Shown here one piece after another: positions 31,725 to 40,576 of a DNA stretch of 64,000 bases (positions are counted from its first letter, which is position 1; every line of letters starts with the position of its first letter). The stretch lies in contig CAVOYT010000009.1 of assembly GCA_963700745.1 (NCBI GenBank), positions 186,001-250,000 of the forward strand, given 5' to 3'. Source of the DNA: UBA10649 sp963700745. Its GTDB lineage: Bacteria > Actinomycetota > Actinomycetes > S36-B12. The translations under genes were made by a program, and so were the position numbers. Under the pieces are notes generated by a model. The model did no database searches. It saw only the letters and a list, made by a program, of their open reading frames with translations, and had not been told where the DNA came from.

Positions 31725-33140
31725 TCAGGCCGTCACGGGGGCGGGATCGTGCATCGCGTCCAGGTAGCCGCCCATCAGCCCCTCGATGGCGGCGTTGCCC
31801 TCGGCCGTGCCGGCGAACCCGTACATGGCTCCGCTCTCCGCGGGCTCACCCGTGTGCTCGACCGCGTACTCCACCGAGGCGGCGAGGTCGTCCAGGAACG
31901 CGTCGACCACCGCAGGGTCCGTGTTGGGCCGGGTCACGCAGAAGTGCAGGGCGGCCGGGAGCTGCAGCGCGTTCATCCGCCAGCCCCGACGCTTGAGCTC
32001 GTCGTTCACCAGGTAGACGTCCACCACGTCCGAGCGGAAGGCGATGAGGAAGAGCGGATCGCCGATGACCTCGAGCTGCGGCAGTCGCTCCCGGATGCCC
32101 GCCACCATGCGCTGGGCCGCGTCATGGATCTCCCGGGCAGCCTGGAGGTAGCCGTCGCGCCCCGTCAGCACAAGCGAGGCCCACGTCGACGCGATGAGCC
32201 CGCCGCTTCGCGAGCCCGCGAAGCCCGGCGAGAGATACAGGCCGCCCGGCCAGTCCGGGTAGGTGAACCACTGGTGAGCGCGCAGCTCCTTCGTCCGGTA
32301 GATCAGCGTCGACGTGCCCTTCAGCGCGTACCCGTACTTGTGGGTGTCCGCGCTGATGCTCGTGACTCCCGGCACGCGGAAGTCCCACGGCGGCACATCG
32401 ACGCCGCTCGCCTCGATCCACGGCAGCAGGAAGCCGCCAAGGCAGCCATCGACGTGCAGGCCGATCCCACGCTCCTGCGCGAGCTTCCCGAGCTCCGGGA
32501 TCGGGTCGATGAGCCCGTGCGCGTAGTTGCCGGCCGATCCGACGATGGCGATCGTGTTCTCGTCGATGAGGGCTGCCATCGCGTCCACGTCGACGACGTA
32601 GTCGTCGGTCAGCGGCGCATGCCGCATCTCGATCCCGAGCCAGTGCGCCCCCTTGTCGAGGGCGACGTGCGCGGTCAGCGGCATGACGACGTTGGGCCGG
32701 GAGATCCCGCGTTCCTTCGCCGCCTGCTCCCGGTAGGTGTACAGGGCGGTGATGAGGCTCTCGCTGCCGCCGCTCGTCACGACGCCGCAGGCATCGACGC
32801 CGTCAGCCTTCCCGTGGAGCATGTCCGCGACCATCGCGATGATCTCCGCCTCGAACTTGGTCGCGGACGGGTACATGTCGCGCTGCAGCACGTTGACGTG
32901 CGCGAAGGACTCGAACACCTCGGTGAGGACTCGGTAGTGGTCGTGATCTCCGCTGTACAGGGAACCGGACACCCGGCCCTCGTCGCCCATCGCATCCTCC
33001 CGGCGGGCGAAGGAGCGCACCTCGGCCAGGACCTCGTCGACAGGACGGCCGTGCTGCGGGATCGCGGTGAAGGTCTCGGTCTCCTCCCGGTAGGGGTAGA
33101 GCTCGTCCAGGAACTTCGAGATCGCGTCCTCGTCAGACAT
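31725..33140 (-). CDS. Sphingosine-1-phosphate lyase-like PLP enzyme, copy 2
   Basis: Intact, 471 aa. ATG 33140 has GAAGGGA upstream; the longer frame to 33221 lacks one. Fold type I PLP enzyme with VVTSGGSESLITALYTYREQ, GLHVDGCLGGFLLPWIEASG and ISADTHKYGYALKGTSTL (Schiff-base lysine). Also ERDMYPSATKFEAEIIAM-type N-terminal segment as in DPL1 homologues. Immediately upstream of an FGGY kinase on the same transcript. The paralogue at 26128 shares all motifs but differs in flanking genes. Confidence 0.88.
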   Translation of the reverse strand: MSDEDAISKFLDELYPYREETETFTAIPQHGRPVDEVLAEVRSFARREDAMGDEGRVSGSLYSGDHDHYRVLTEVFESFAHVNVLQRDMYPSATKFEAEIIAMVADMLHGKADGVDACGVVTSGGSESLITALYTYREQAAKERGISRPNVVMPLTAHVALDKGAHWLGIEMRHAPLTDDYVVDVDAMAALIDENTIAIVGSAGNYAHGLIDPIPELGKLAQERGIGLHVDGCLGGFLLPWIEASGVDVPPWDFRVPGVTSISADTHKYGYALKGTSTLIYRTKELRAHQWFTYPDWPGGLYLSPGFAGSRSGGLIASTWASLVLTGRDGYLQAAREIHDAAQRMVAGIRERLPQLEVIGDPLFLIAFRSDVVDVYLVNDELKRRGWRMNALQLPAALHFCVTRPNTDPAVVDAFLDDLAASVEYAVEHTGEPAESGAMYGFAGTAEGNAAIEGLMGGYLDAMHDPAPVTA

Positions 33141-33227
33141 GGTCAATCCCTTCTCACTGAGGCGCCTGGGCGCCGGTGAACCCACCTTGGCACAGCGCCC
33201 GCCAACGGAGGCCTCGTGCACCCGACT

Positions 33228-35281
33228 TCACCCCGTCGGGCACCAGAACGCATACGTGCCAGGGTCCGACTTCGGGACGATGGCCCACCCGCGGGTCAGG
33301 CCGCCGACCGAGCCGCGTGCGCCTTCCCACAGCACGGACCCGACCACCGTGCCATCCGAGGTGACGAGCCCGACGGTCGCATCCGCCGGACAGGCCCCGG
33401 GATCGCGATCCACGATGAGGACCTGCTGAGTCGATTCCCCGGGCAGCGTCTGCAGTTCCGCCTCGGCCACCTGGCCCCACCCGGTCGGCACCGGCCCGCC
33501 CATCAGGGCGGGATCCACGCCGACCGCGAACGGGTGCTCGGGATCGGGCGGCGTCAGGTCCTCGCTTCGCCAGGGATCGACCTCCGCCAGCCCGGTGTAC
33601 TCCCACGGGGTCATGACGCCCCCGGCGATCGTCGTGAAGACCGGCCCGGAGGGCAGGTCCTCCGTCAGCGGCGGGCTGGTCTCCAGCCCGGGCGTCGACG
33701 TCACGCCCGGCCTCCGACGAGGACGCTGGCGGCGATCTGCCCGGTCGAGCGAGGCTCCGTCACGACCTCCGCGGTTGTCTGCCCCGGCGCCTTGACCATG
33801 AGCGGGACGTGCGCGACCTCCGACCAGCGCTGCACGAGGGTGTCCCCCATGCGTCGATCGGCCCGTTCCGTCATGGTCGCCCCGTGGTCGGCCGTGACCA
33901 CGATCATCGTGTTGTCGTAGTCCCCCGACGCCTTCAGGTCGTCGATCAGCAGTCCGAGCTGTCGGTCGAAGTCGATGGCGGCGTTGGCGTACAGCCGACG
34001 CTGCAGGCGCTTCAGCTCCTCGCTCGTGTAGGTCTGATTCGCCTCGCTGCCGATCATGTGCGCGCCTTCCACGATCGGCACTCGCGCCGGGAAGATCTGC
34101 GCACCCTCTCGATCGACGTTCCACGGGGCGTGGGTCCGGATCGTGTGCCAGAAGCCGAAGAACGGGGTGCTCGGGTCGCTGGCCCGAACCTGATCGAGCC
34201 CGCTGATCATCGCCCCGACCGAGTTGCCCTCGGCGTTGTCCCCGAACTCGTCGCCACCGGCCCAGAAGTCCCGCCACTTCCCGTCCAGCGACGGGAAGAG
34301 GTCCGCGAACGGCGGGGCGAGAGCCGTGCGTCCGGCGATGGCGGCGGTGTCCTTCGCGAAGTCCAGGTATCTCTGCACGATCCCGACGTCGTCGCCGGTA
34401 CCGACGCTCGCGCAGGTCTCCGAATCGCAGTCGAAGCTGTAGATCGGCGACTCCATCACGACGGAGTACTCGGATGACAGGCCCGGCACGATGCCGATCC
34501 CGGCCCGAACCTCCTGCATGCGGTCCTTGCCCTGCGCCTCCACGTCCGAGATGCCGGTGAGCATCGAGGGCACCGCGTAGTCGGTGTAGTTCGCGCCCGA
34601 GTACGCGCGCGAGTACGTGGTCGACTGCTCCTGGAGGGCGCGGAGATTGGGGAGCTCGGGACGCACCTCGCCGTCCTGGGTCATCGCCAGCGGGAACTGC
34701 AGCTCGTCCGATATCACCCACAGGATCGACGGGCGGTCCTGCTGCGCATCGAAGGCGAACACGTCCGGGGTCGGGTCCTGCGCGCCTGACCACGCTGTGA
34801 GCAGCAGCGGGATGGCCGCCGCCACGGAGGCGAACACGACCAGCGCATTGCCCATGGCGAACCGGCGGGACAGCCAGCGTGACCGCGACGGCCACCACGA
34901 GGCCGACCACCGGTCCGAGCACGGGCGCTCCGGACAGCAGCGTGAGGGACAGCGCGTTCCCCACGAAGAACCAGGTGACCGCGAGCATGAGGAGCGGACG
35001 TGACCGCGTCATAGGCCGTCGGGTCGAGCAGGCGCGGCTCAGCAGTCGCAGGATCACGCATCCAGAACAGCCATCCGACGATCAGGCCGCCCGCCAGGAG
35101 GACCACCCAGGCCGACCGCCGAGACGCCGTGGGCCGCGAAGAAGACCTGGTTCGAGGCGATCTTGTCGCTCGCCGGGATCGCGACGGCGAGGATGACGAC
35201 GGCCATGAGCCACGAGGCGTTGTTCGCCGGGCTCGTGTTCAGCCTGCGACCGAGCCGCTCGCGCCAGGTGGCAGTCGTCAC
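33228..35281 (-). CDS. Membrane-anchored sulfatase/phosphoglycerol transferase-type protein
   Basis: About 684 aa in pieces joined near 35100, 35000, 34850 and 33710. GTG 35281 overlaps the methyltransferase stop (GTGA). The N-terminal part has several helices (WLMAVVILAVAIPASDKI; VLLAGGLIVGWLFWM; MGNALVVFASVAAAIPLLL). The catalytic domain has the alkaline-phosphatase fold: first metal site PSILWVISDELQFPLAM, nucleophile region YTDYAVPSMLTGI, and TMIVVTADHGATMTE. It likely modifies an envelope polymer with phospho- or sulfo-groups. The third gene of a small envelope cluster. Confidence 0.8.
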
Positions 35282-36729
35282 GTTGCGTCCAGCAGGTCCC
35301 ACGCGTTGACCACGACACGGGTCGCAGAGGTGGTGCCGGCGACCTCCACCTGGGCGAAGCGGACGCGCAGAGCCGCCAGGAGCGCCTCGGTGGTGTAGTC
35401 ACCCGTCCAGTTGGGGATCTGGCTCAGCAGCAGCCGGGACTTCTCGTCCTCCTCAGTGGCGAACTCGATCTGCACCGGCGCGCCGAAGGCGGCCAGCGCG
35501 TCGACGGCGAACTGCATGGGCGTGCCCTGGGTGATGACGACGTGGTGCAGGACCGCCTGGCAGATCACCGCCGTGGGTCGCACCCGCGCGGTGAAGGCCG
35601 CGAATTCACGATCGAGCAGCCCGGAGCCCGGTGTCAGGTTGGTGATGTCGCCGAGAAGCGGAGACACCCGCTCGGCCAGTTCAGTGACCGCGGACATCCC
35701 CGCGTGCAGGACGTCGAGCGCTCCGGCATCCGCGTCCATGACGATGACTCGGGCGTCGGCCTCCCGCACGAGGTGAGCCGCGGTGAACCCGTCGTTGCCG
35801 CCCACGTCGAGGACGAGCGCATTCCGCCCCGGCTCCGCCGTGACGAAGGCCGACGCGAAGTCGGACTTGCGGACCAGATCGTCACTCCCGTAGTGCTCAC
35901 GCTTTCCGTAGTCGACCCACGTGGTGCTGTGCTGGCCGCCCCGGAGCCTGGCCACCTGCTTACCCAGCCGCTTCGTCAGGGACAGGGTGGCATTCCTGGC
36001 CAGTTCCGGATTGCGCTGAGCATCGCCGGAGAACCGCGACTCGGCGGGCGCGTTCTTCTCCACCGGTCTCGTCGTGGCCTGAAGCAGCGTGAGGGACAGG
36101 CTCCGGCGGCGGCGCGCGGGCATCACCTGCCGAGCGACGTCGGACCGCAGTCCGCGGTGTCGGCCGAGCTCCCACGCGTCCGCGGCGGTGACGCGATCCC
36201 CGGAGCCGACCGCCAGCGGATTGATGAAGTGCTCGATGAACTGACGTGACGCGTTCCACGAGGGGTTCGGTCGCCACTGCTCGATGGAACCCAGATCGAT
36301 GAAGACGGGGCGCATCCCCCGGAACTGCACGTTGAAGGCCGAGGCGTCCTTCAGGTCCAGGTCGATCGCCAGCAGCCGTCGGCGCAGGTCCAGGGTGAGG
36401 AGGGCCGCCGACTCGAGCAGCGAGTTCGGCCACTCCCAGGGGTAGGTGATGACGTCGATGCCTTCGACCGAGAAGACCCCGCCGCCGCCTGTCGGCGGTC
36501 GTCCGGAGGCGGCTGCGTGCCGCTCCACGAGATCGGTCGCGACGTCCGCCGGAGCCTCGTCGAACGCCACGAGGGCGCCCTCGGCCACCAGTTCGGAATA
36601 GAGGTCTGAGGCGCGCAGAGTCCTCAGGGCCTGCGCAGAGGAGTCTCGGGCAATGCGGTACCAGGTGCCGTCAGCGTGGAAGGCGGCGTTCTCAGGGTCG
36701 CGAAAACTCGCCGAGCCGGTCGGGGTCAC
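35278..36729 (-). CDS. Kinase-like domain fused to SAM-dependent methyltransferase (NoeA-like)
   Basis: 483 aa, intact, from GTG 36729 (the frame stays open to 36843, but that would cover the small upstream gene). Residues about 10-150 resemble a kinase-type fold: AIDLDLKDASAFNVQF and MRPVFIDLGSIEQW stand where the catalytic loop and the metal-binding D-x-G would be. From about 310 it is a class I methyltransferase: NALVLDVGGNDGFTAAHLV (SAM loop), RVIVMDADAGALDVLHAG, and AVICQAVLHHVVITQG. The N-terminal similarity is to nodulation protein NoeA-type methyltransferases. Probably decorates a polysaccharide together with its two neighbours. Confidence 0.8.
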   Translation of the reverse strand: MTPTGSASFRDPENAAFHADGTWYRIARDSSAQALRTLRASDLYSELVAEGALVAFDEAPADVATDLVERHAAASGRPPTGGGGVFSVEGIDVITYPWEWPNSLLESAALLTLDLRRRLLAIDLDLKDASAFNVQFRGMRPVFIDLGSIEQWRPNPSWNASRQFIEHFINPLAVGSGDRVTAADAWELGRHRGLRSDVARQVMPARRRRSLSLTLLQATTRPVEKNAPAESRFSGDAQRNPELARNATLSLTKRLGKQVARLRGGQHSTTWVDYGKREHYGSDDLVRKSDFASAFVTAEPGRNALVLDVGGNDGFTAAHLVREADARVIVMDADAGALDVLHAGMSAVTELAERVSPLLGDITNLTPGSGLLDREFAAFTARVRPTAVICQAVLHHVVITQGTPMQFAVDALAAFGAPVQIEFATEEDEKSRLLLSQIPNWTGDYTTEALLAALRVRFAQVEVAGTTSATRVVVNAWDLLDAT

Positions 36730-36736
36730 CCTCGGG

Positions 36737-36910
36737 TCAGGCGTCGGTAGGGGCGGACTCGGTCTCGGGGACCGTGCCGTCGTCTCCCCGACCGCGCAAA
36801 CGGGCGAACTTGGACCGGATGAAGAACCAGGTCCCGGCTGCACCGCTGGCGATCGCGGCCAGCAGGTACGAACCCGTCCCAGCGTCGATGTAGCCGACCA
36901 GATCCAGCAT
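36737..36910 (-). CDS. 57-residue membrane protein heading the envelope cluster
   Basis: Short gene from ATG 36910 with a good ribosome site (GAGGTGA) and stop at 36737. Protein begins MLDLVGYIDAGTGSYLLAAI, continues with one helix (ASGAAGTWFFIRSKF) and ends with an acidic tail TVPETESAPTDA. The YID-x-GTGS start followed by one helix and a basic FxRxR stretch is a pattern I associate with small proteins encoded beside sulfatase/methyltransferase clusters. It ends seven bases before the methyltransferase start, so it is the first gene of that operon. Confidence 0.75.
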   Translation of the reverse strand: MLDLVGYIDAGTGSYLLAAIASGAAGTWFFIRSKFARLRGRGDDGTVPETESAPTDA

Positions 36911-37030
36911 GTTCACCTCACGTAGTCCTGCGCGTCACATGAGGATACATGCCCACGGCGGGTGCCAGATCCGGCGGCGTCCGCCGGGGCCCTCGGCTGC
37001 TCGACCCTCGACCCTCGGCTGCTCGAGCCC

Positions 37031-37360
37031 TCAGCCCTCGGAAACCGAGGCAACCCGCCAGCTGAAGGCGCCGTCGGCGTCATCCTCGGTCACGGTCACG
37101 GTGATGATGGTCCCGTCCGCCGGATCCGTGACCGTGCAGGTGAACGTGTAGCCGGCCTCCGCGGGGATCTCCTCCGGGCAGGAGGCCTCGAAGGCGCCCC
37201 CCACCTCTTCGGCCAGGCCCGTCGAGATCTGCTCCTCGACGTCGGCCGGATCGATCATCGGTGCGCTGCAGCCGCTCAGCGCCAGCAGCCGCGCCCCCGA
37301 GGCGCCAGCCACGCGGCCACCCGTACGCTCCACATCCGAGGCGGCCTCCCTGCGGGACAT
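37031..37360 (-). CDS. DUF4333-type lipoprotein
   Basis: About 110 aa. The mature part PADVEEQISTGLAEEVGGAF...ASCPEEIPAEAGYTFTCTVT has the two cysteines and the layout of DUF4333 proteins. A lipobox LALSGC is visible near 37265, but the preceding hydrophobic stretch is short. Reading the next frame gives MWSVRVAAWLAPRG upstream, so a frameshift in the GGGGGCGCGG run near 37300 is likely and the start shown is uncertain. Function of the family unknown. Confidence 0.65.
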   Translation of the reverse strand: MSRREAASDVERTGGRVAGASGARLLALSGCSAPMIDPADVEEQISTGLAEEVGGAFEASCPEEIPAEAGYTFTCTVTDPADGTIITVTVTEDDADGAFSWRVASVSEG

Positions 37361-37521
37361 CCTTGCTCCGCCAAGCCTAGGGCGGATCCGGCGATTCGTC
37401 GCAGATTCCTCGCCGAGGATCGGTGTTTCGTGCCCACAGACCCAGCCCCTCGCGAGATAGTGGACCCACGATCCGGATCACGCGCTCTCGCCGCGGCGAG
37501 GGGGTTCGAAAGGTGGGCACC

Positions 37522-38076
37522 ATGAGCCAGTTCGCCAGTCGTCGCGTCGTCGCGATTGCGGCCGTCGCCGCATGCTCGGCGCTGATCCTCACGTCGTGCT
37601 CCTCGGACCCGGAGGCCGAGCCCGTGGCGTCGTCGTCGTCGATCGCCCTCCCCAGCCCCTCCGCCGAGAGCACCGAGTCGGCAGTCGCGGTGCCGACGGG
37701 GGCCGCGGCCCAGGCCTGCGCGGCCTACTTCGACCTCGACCTGCTGAACAGCCATTACGCCGGCGGGGCGGTCGCCGACGGCAACTACACCGAGGAGCAG
37801 ATCCGGGCGGAGTTCAAGGCACTCCTGAAGGAGATGGCCGTCCAGTCCAAGGCGGCGCTCGAGGACGGCTCCGGCGACCAGAAGCTCGTGACGAACTCCG
37901 TGCGCATGCGGAAGATCGTCAGGAGCCTGACGAAGCAGGAGGCGCTGTCCGACCTGTCGAAGAAGCAGCAGCTCCGCTTCGCCAAGTCGTCGCTGCGAGT
38001 CCAGAAGGCCTGCGACCGGGCCGGGTTCCCGCTGCCCGAGGACAACGTCGTCGCGCGGACCGCCGCCGGCCTCTAG
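37522..38076 (+). CDS. Putative lipoprotein, function unknown
   Basis: 184 aa from ATG 37522 with AAGGTGGG upstream. MSQFASRRVVAIAAVAACSA leads to lipobox LTSC, then a Ser/Glu/Ala-rich linker. The mature domain is helical (EEQIRAEFKALLKEMAVQSK; MRKIVRSLTKQEALSDLSKK) with two more cysteines (AQACAAYF, QKACDRAGF) that may form a disulfide. The layout (lipobox, linker, QACAAYFDLD, helical body) is similar to the lipoprotein at 5167 (EQWCTAYANI), so they may be distant relatives. 161 bases separate it from the divergent DUF4333 gene. Confidence 0.7.
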   Translation: MSQFASRRVVAIAAVAACSALILTSCSSDPEAEPVASSSSIALPSPSAESTESAVAVPTGAAAQACAAYFDLDLLNSHYAGGAVADGNYTEEQIRAEFKALLKEMAVQSKAALEDGSGDQKLVTNSVRMRKIVRSLTKQEALSDLSKKQQLRFAKSSLRVQKACDRAGFPLPEDNVVARTAAGL

Positions 38077-38139
38077 GCCGATCCACCGTTCCCGTCGCAC
38101 GGGTGCCCGTCGGCGCCGCCCGCTGACTACAGTCGGCAC

Positions 38140-39014
38140 GTGACCGAGGCATCGCTTCAGCGACACTTCGCCGACCGGATGTCGCTGCAGCAGGTCGACC
38201 GAGACATCTTCACCGGCTGGTGCCACTCGGGCGCCCCCCTGCGGGCCTACGGCGGCCAGATCGCCGCCCAGTCGCTGATGGCTGCCGGACGAACCGTCGA
38301 CGATCCTGACCGTCATGTCCACAGCCTGCACGGCTACTTCCTGCGTCCGGGACGCACGAAGGACTCCATCACCTATCTGGTCGACCGCCCTCGCGACGGA
38401 CGATCGTTCTCCACGCGCTTCGTGCGGGCGGTGCAGAACGGCGAGACCATCTTCATGATGACGGCGTCCTTCGCCGTCCGCGATAGCGGTCCCGAGCACC
38501 AGTTCACCCGGCCAGACCTCTCCGGCCCCGACACCGTGGCCGACTTCCCGATCCCGCTCGCCTCCAGCCTCGACCCATCGTCCACCCCGAGCGACCTGGA
38601 CTACCCGGACTCGCACATCATCGGCCTGCGCATCGTCGAACCGGATCGGCCGATCGAACTCGCCGGGCGGCCGATACGAGCGAGTGGCGTGGGTCCGCAT
38701 CCAGGAGGACCTGCCGGACGACTCGCTCGATCCAGGCGTGCGCCCTGACGTACCTCTCGGACCTCACCATGGTCAGCACGGCCCTGGCACCGCATCTCGC
38801 GGCGGGTCAGCCGAACGACCTCATGCTCGCGTCGATCGACCATGCCGTGTGGTTCCACGCGCCAACGAGGGCCGATCGCTGGCTGCTGTTCGCGCAGGAC
38901 ACGCCCGTGGCCCGGGGTGGACACGGGCTGGCCCGCGGGCTCTTCTACGACGCGGATGGAGTCCTCGTCGCCTCCGTCGTCCAGGAGTCGTTGATGCGCG
39001 AGCGGCTCCCGTGA
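38140..39014 (+). CDS. tesB: Acyl-CoA thioesterase II (TesB)
   Basis: Double-hotdog thioesterase hydrolysing acyl-CoA, about 291 aa. GTG 38140 gives VTEASLQRHFADRM. Features: GGQIAAQSLMAAGRTVDDPD, VHSLHGYFLRPGRTKDSITY and RDGRSFSTRFVRAVQNGETI in the first hotdog; LMLASIDHAVWFHAPTRADR (catalytic Asp region) and GLARGLFYDADGVLVASVVQE in the second. Frameshifts near 38680 and 38755. Stop overlaps the GTG of the prepilin peptidase gene. Confidence 0.88.
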
Positions 39015-39644
39015 TCGCGGTCATCGCGGCGGCCCTGGTCGTGGGATGCGCCGCCGGCCTGGTGTCCCGAAGGCTCATCGAGCTCGAGACCGATGCACCC
39101 ATCCAGCCTTGGGTGCCCGGTCGCTCGCGACCGGGCTGCTCTCGGCCGCGGCCGCCTGGCGACTCGAGTGGTCCTGGGCGCTGCCGGCGTACCTCTACTT
39201 CGCTGCCATCAGCGTGCCCGCTCGCCGTCATCGACCTGCGCACGCACCGCCTTCCGAACCGGCTCACCCTGACCGCCTACCCGATCCTCGCCGGGCTGCT
39301 CCTGCTGCCGGCGCTCGTCGAGGGGCACTGGACGGACCTGGGTCGAGCGGGTCTCGGCGGCGGCCGCACTCCTGGCCTTCTTCGCGATCCTGCACGTGAT
39401 CAACCCGTCCGGCATGGGCCTGGGCGATGTGAAGCTGGCCGGACCCATGGGGGGCATCCTGGGGTGGGGGTCGTGGACGGCGGTCTTCGTCGGCACGCTG
39501 GCGGGCTTCCTCCTGGGGGCCGTCGTCGGGACTGACCCTGATGGCCCTGAAGCGCGCGAACCGGAAGACCGCCCTGCCGTTCGGGCCGTTCATGCTCGTC
39601 GGCGCGTGGGCGGCGATCCTCGCTGGTCCCGGTCGTCGGCCTGA
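39011..39644 (+). CDS. Prepilin peptidase (A24 family, Tad/Flp system)
   Basis: Membrane aspartic protease that cleaves the leader of Flp-type prepilins, about 211 aa. GTG 39011 overlaps the TesB stop. Begins VIAVIAAALVVGCAAGLVSR. The two catalytic aspartates are seen in AVIDLRTHRLPNRLTL and in MGLGDVKLAGPMGGILGWGS (GxGD motif). Frames change near 39105, 39220, 39350 and 39525; the last segment reads ALPFGPFMLVGAWAAILAG in another frame, so the exact end is uncertain. It faces the Tad gene cluster that it must serve. Confidence 0.8.
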
Positions 39645-39654
39645 GGCCAGCGGC

Positions 39655-40574
39655 TCAGAGTCCGGAGAACACCTGCACGATCGCAGTAGACCGCCGGGCC
39701 GAGGATGATCACGAACAGCGCCGGCAGGAAGCACCCCATGAGCGGCATGAGGATCTTCACCGGCACCTTCTGCGCCTGCTCACGGGCTCGCGCGTAGCGC
39801 TTGGCGCGCATCTCCTTGGCCTGCTCGCGCAGCACCACCGCGACCGGGACGCCGAGCTTGTCCACCTGCAGCATCGCGGACACGAAACGCTGGACGTCCT
39901 CCTGCCGGGTACGGCCGCCCAGCGCCTCGAGCGCCTGCCCCCGGGATCGCCCGTACTGCATCTCCTGGAGCGCGACGGCGAACTCCTCCGCCACCGGGCC
40001 CTTCTGGTTGGTGGCCACCTGCGCGAGCGCGGCCTGGAAACTGAGGCCGGACTCGACGCACAGGTTCAGCATGTCCAGGGCGTCCGGGAGCCGCTTGGCC
40101 ATCTCCTCGTCGCGCTTGAGTCCCTGCGTTGTACATCAGGAGGTCCGGAAGGAAGAAGCCGAGCAAGCGCGAACCCCGGGACGGCCAGCCACCACAGCCC
40201 GCCGTTGCAGCATGCCCACGCAGCCAGCCGAGCAGCAGTCCCGACGATCAGGTAGATGACCTTGCGGATGATGACGTCCTCGACGGCCGCGGGATCGTTG
40301 CGCCCGGCGTAGAGAGCACTGCGCTCGATCCGGCGGCGAGCCTTGGCGGGAGACGAGCCGGTTGCCCAGGCCCAGGATGATGACGCGGGTCAGGGACTTC
40401 TGACGCTCGACCCGCACGATCGCCTCGTGGACGTCATTCGACGCGTAGCCCGCGACCATGGCCAGGGAGCGGCGCTTGATCTGGCCCTCGCGATACCGCA
40501 CGATCAGGACGCCGATCCAGACGATCGCGACGAAGGCCAGCAGCGCCGCCAGCGATCGGAATGAGCAGATCCAT
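39655..40574 (-). CDS. tadC: Tad pilus inner-membrane platform protein TadC
   Basis: T2SF-domain protein, about 306 aa. ATG 40574 follows GAGGTG and overlaps the TadB stop region. N-terminal helix (LAFVAIVWIGVLIVRYREGQ across a frameshift), then DALDMLNLCVESGLSFQAAL, EEFAVALQEMQYGRSRGQAL and a C-terminal helix FLPALFVIILGPAV; a last frameshift leads to AIVQVFSGL and the stop at 39655. Frameshifts also near 40250-40360 and 40130. Last gene of the Tad operon. Confidence 0.82.
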
Positions 40575-40576
40575 CG

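Noticed and set aside
36729..36843. Longer start for the kinase-like methyltransferase at 36843
   Set aside because: It would overlap the 57-residue gene entirely, has no ribosome site and adds Pro/Ser-rich sequence not expected in the family.
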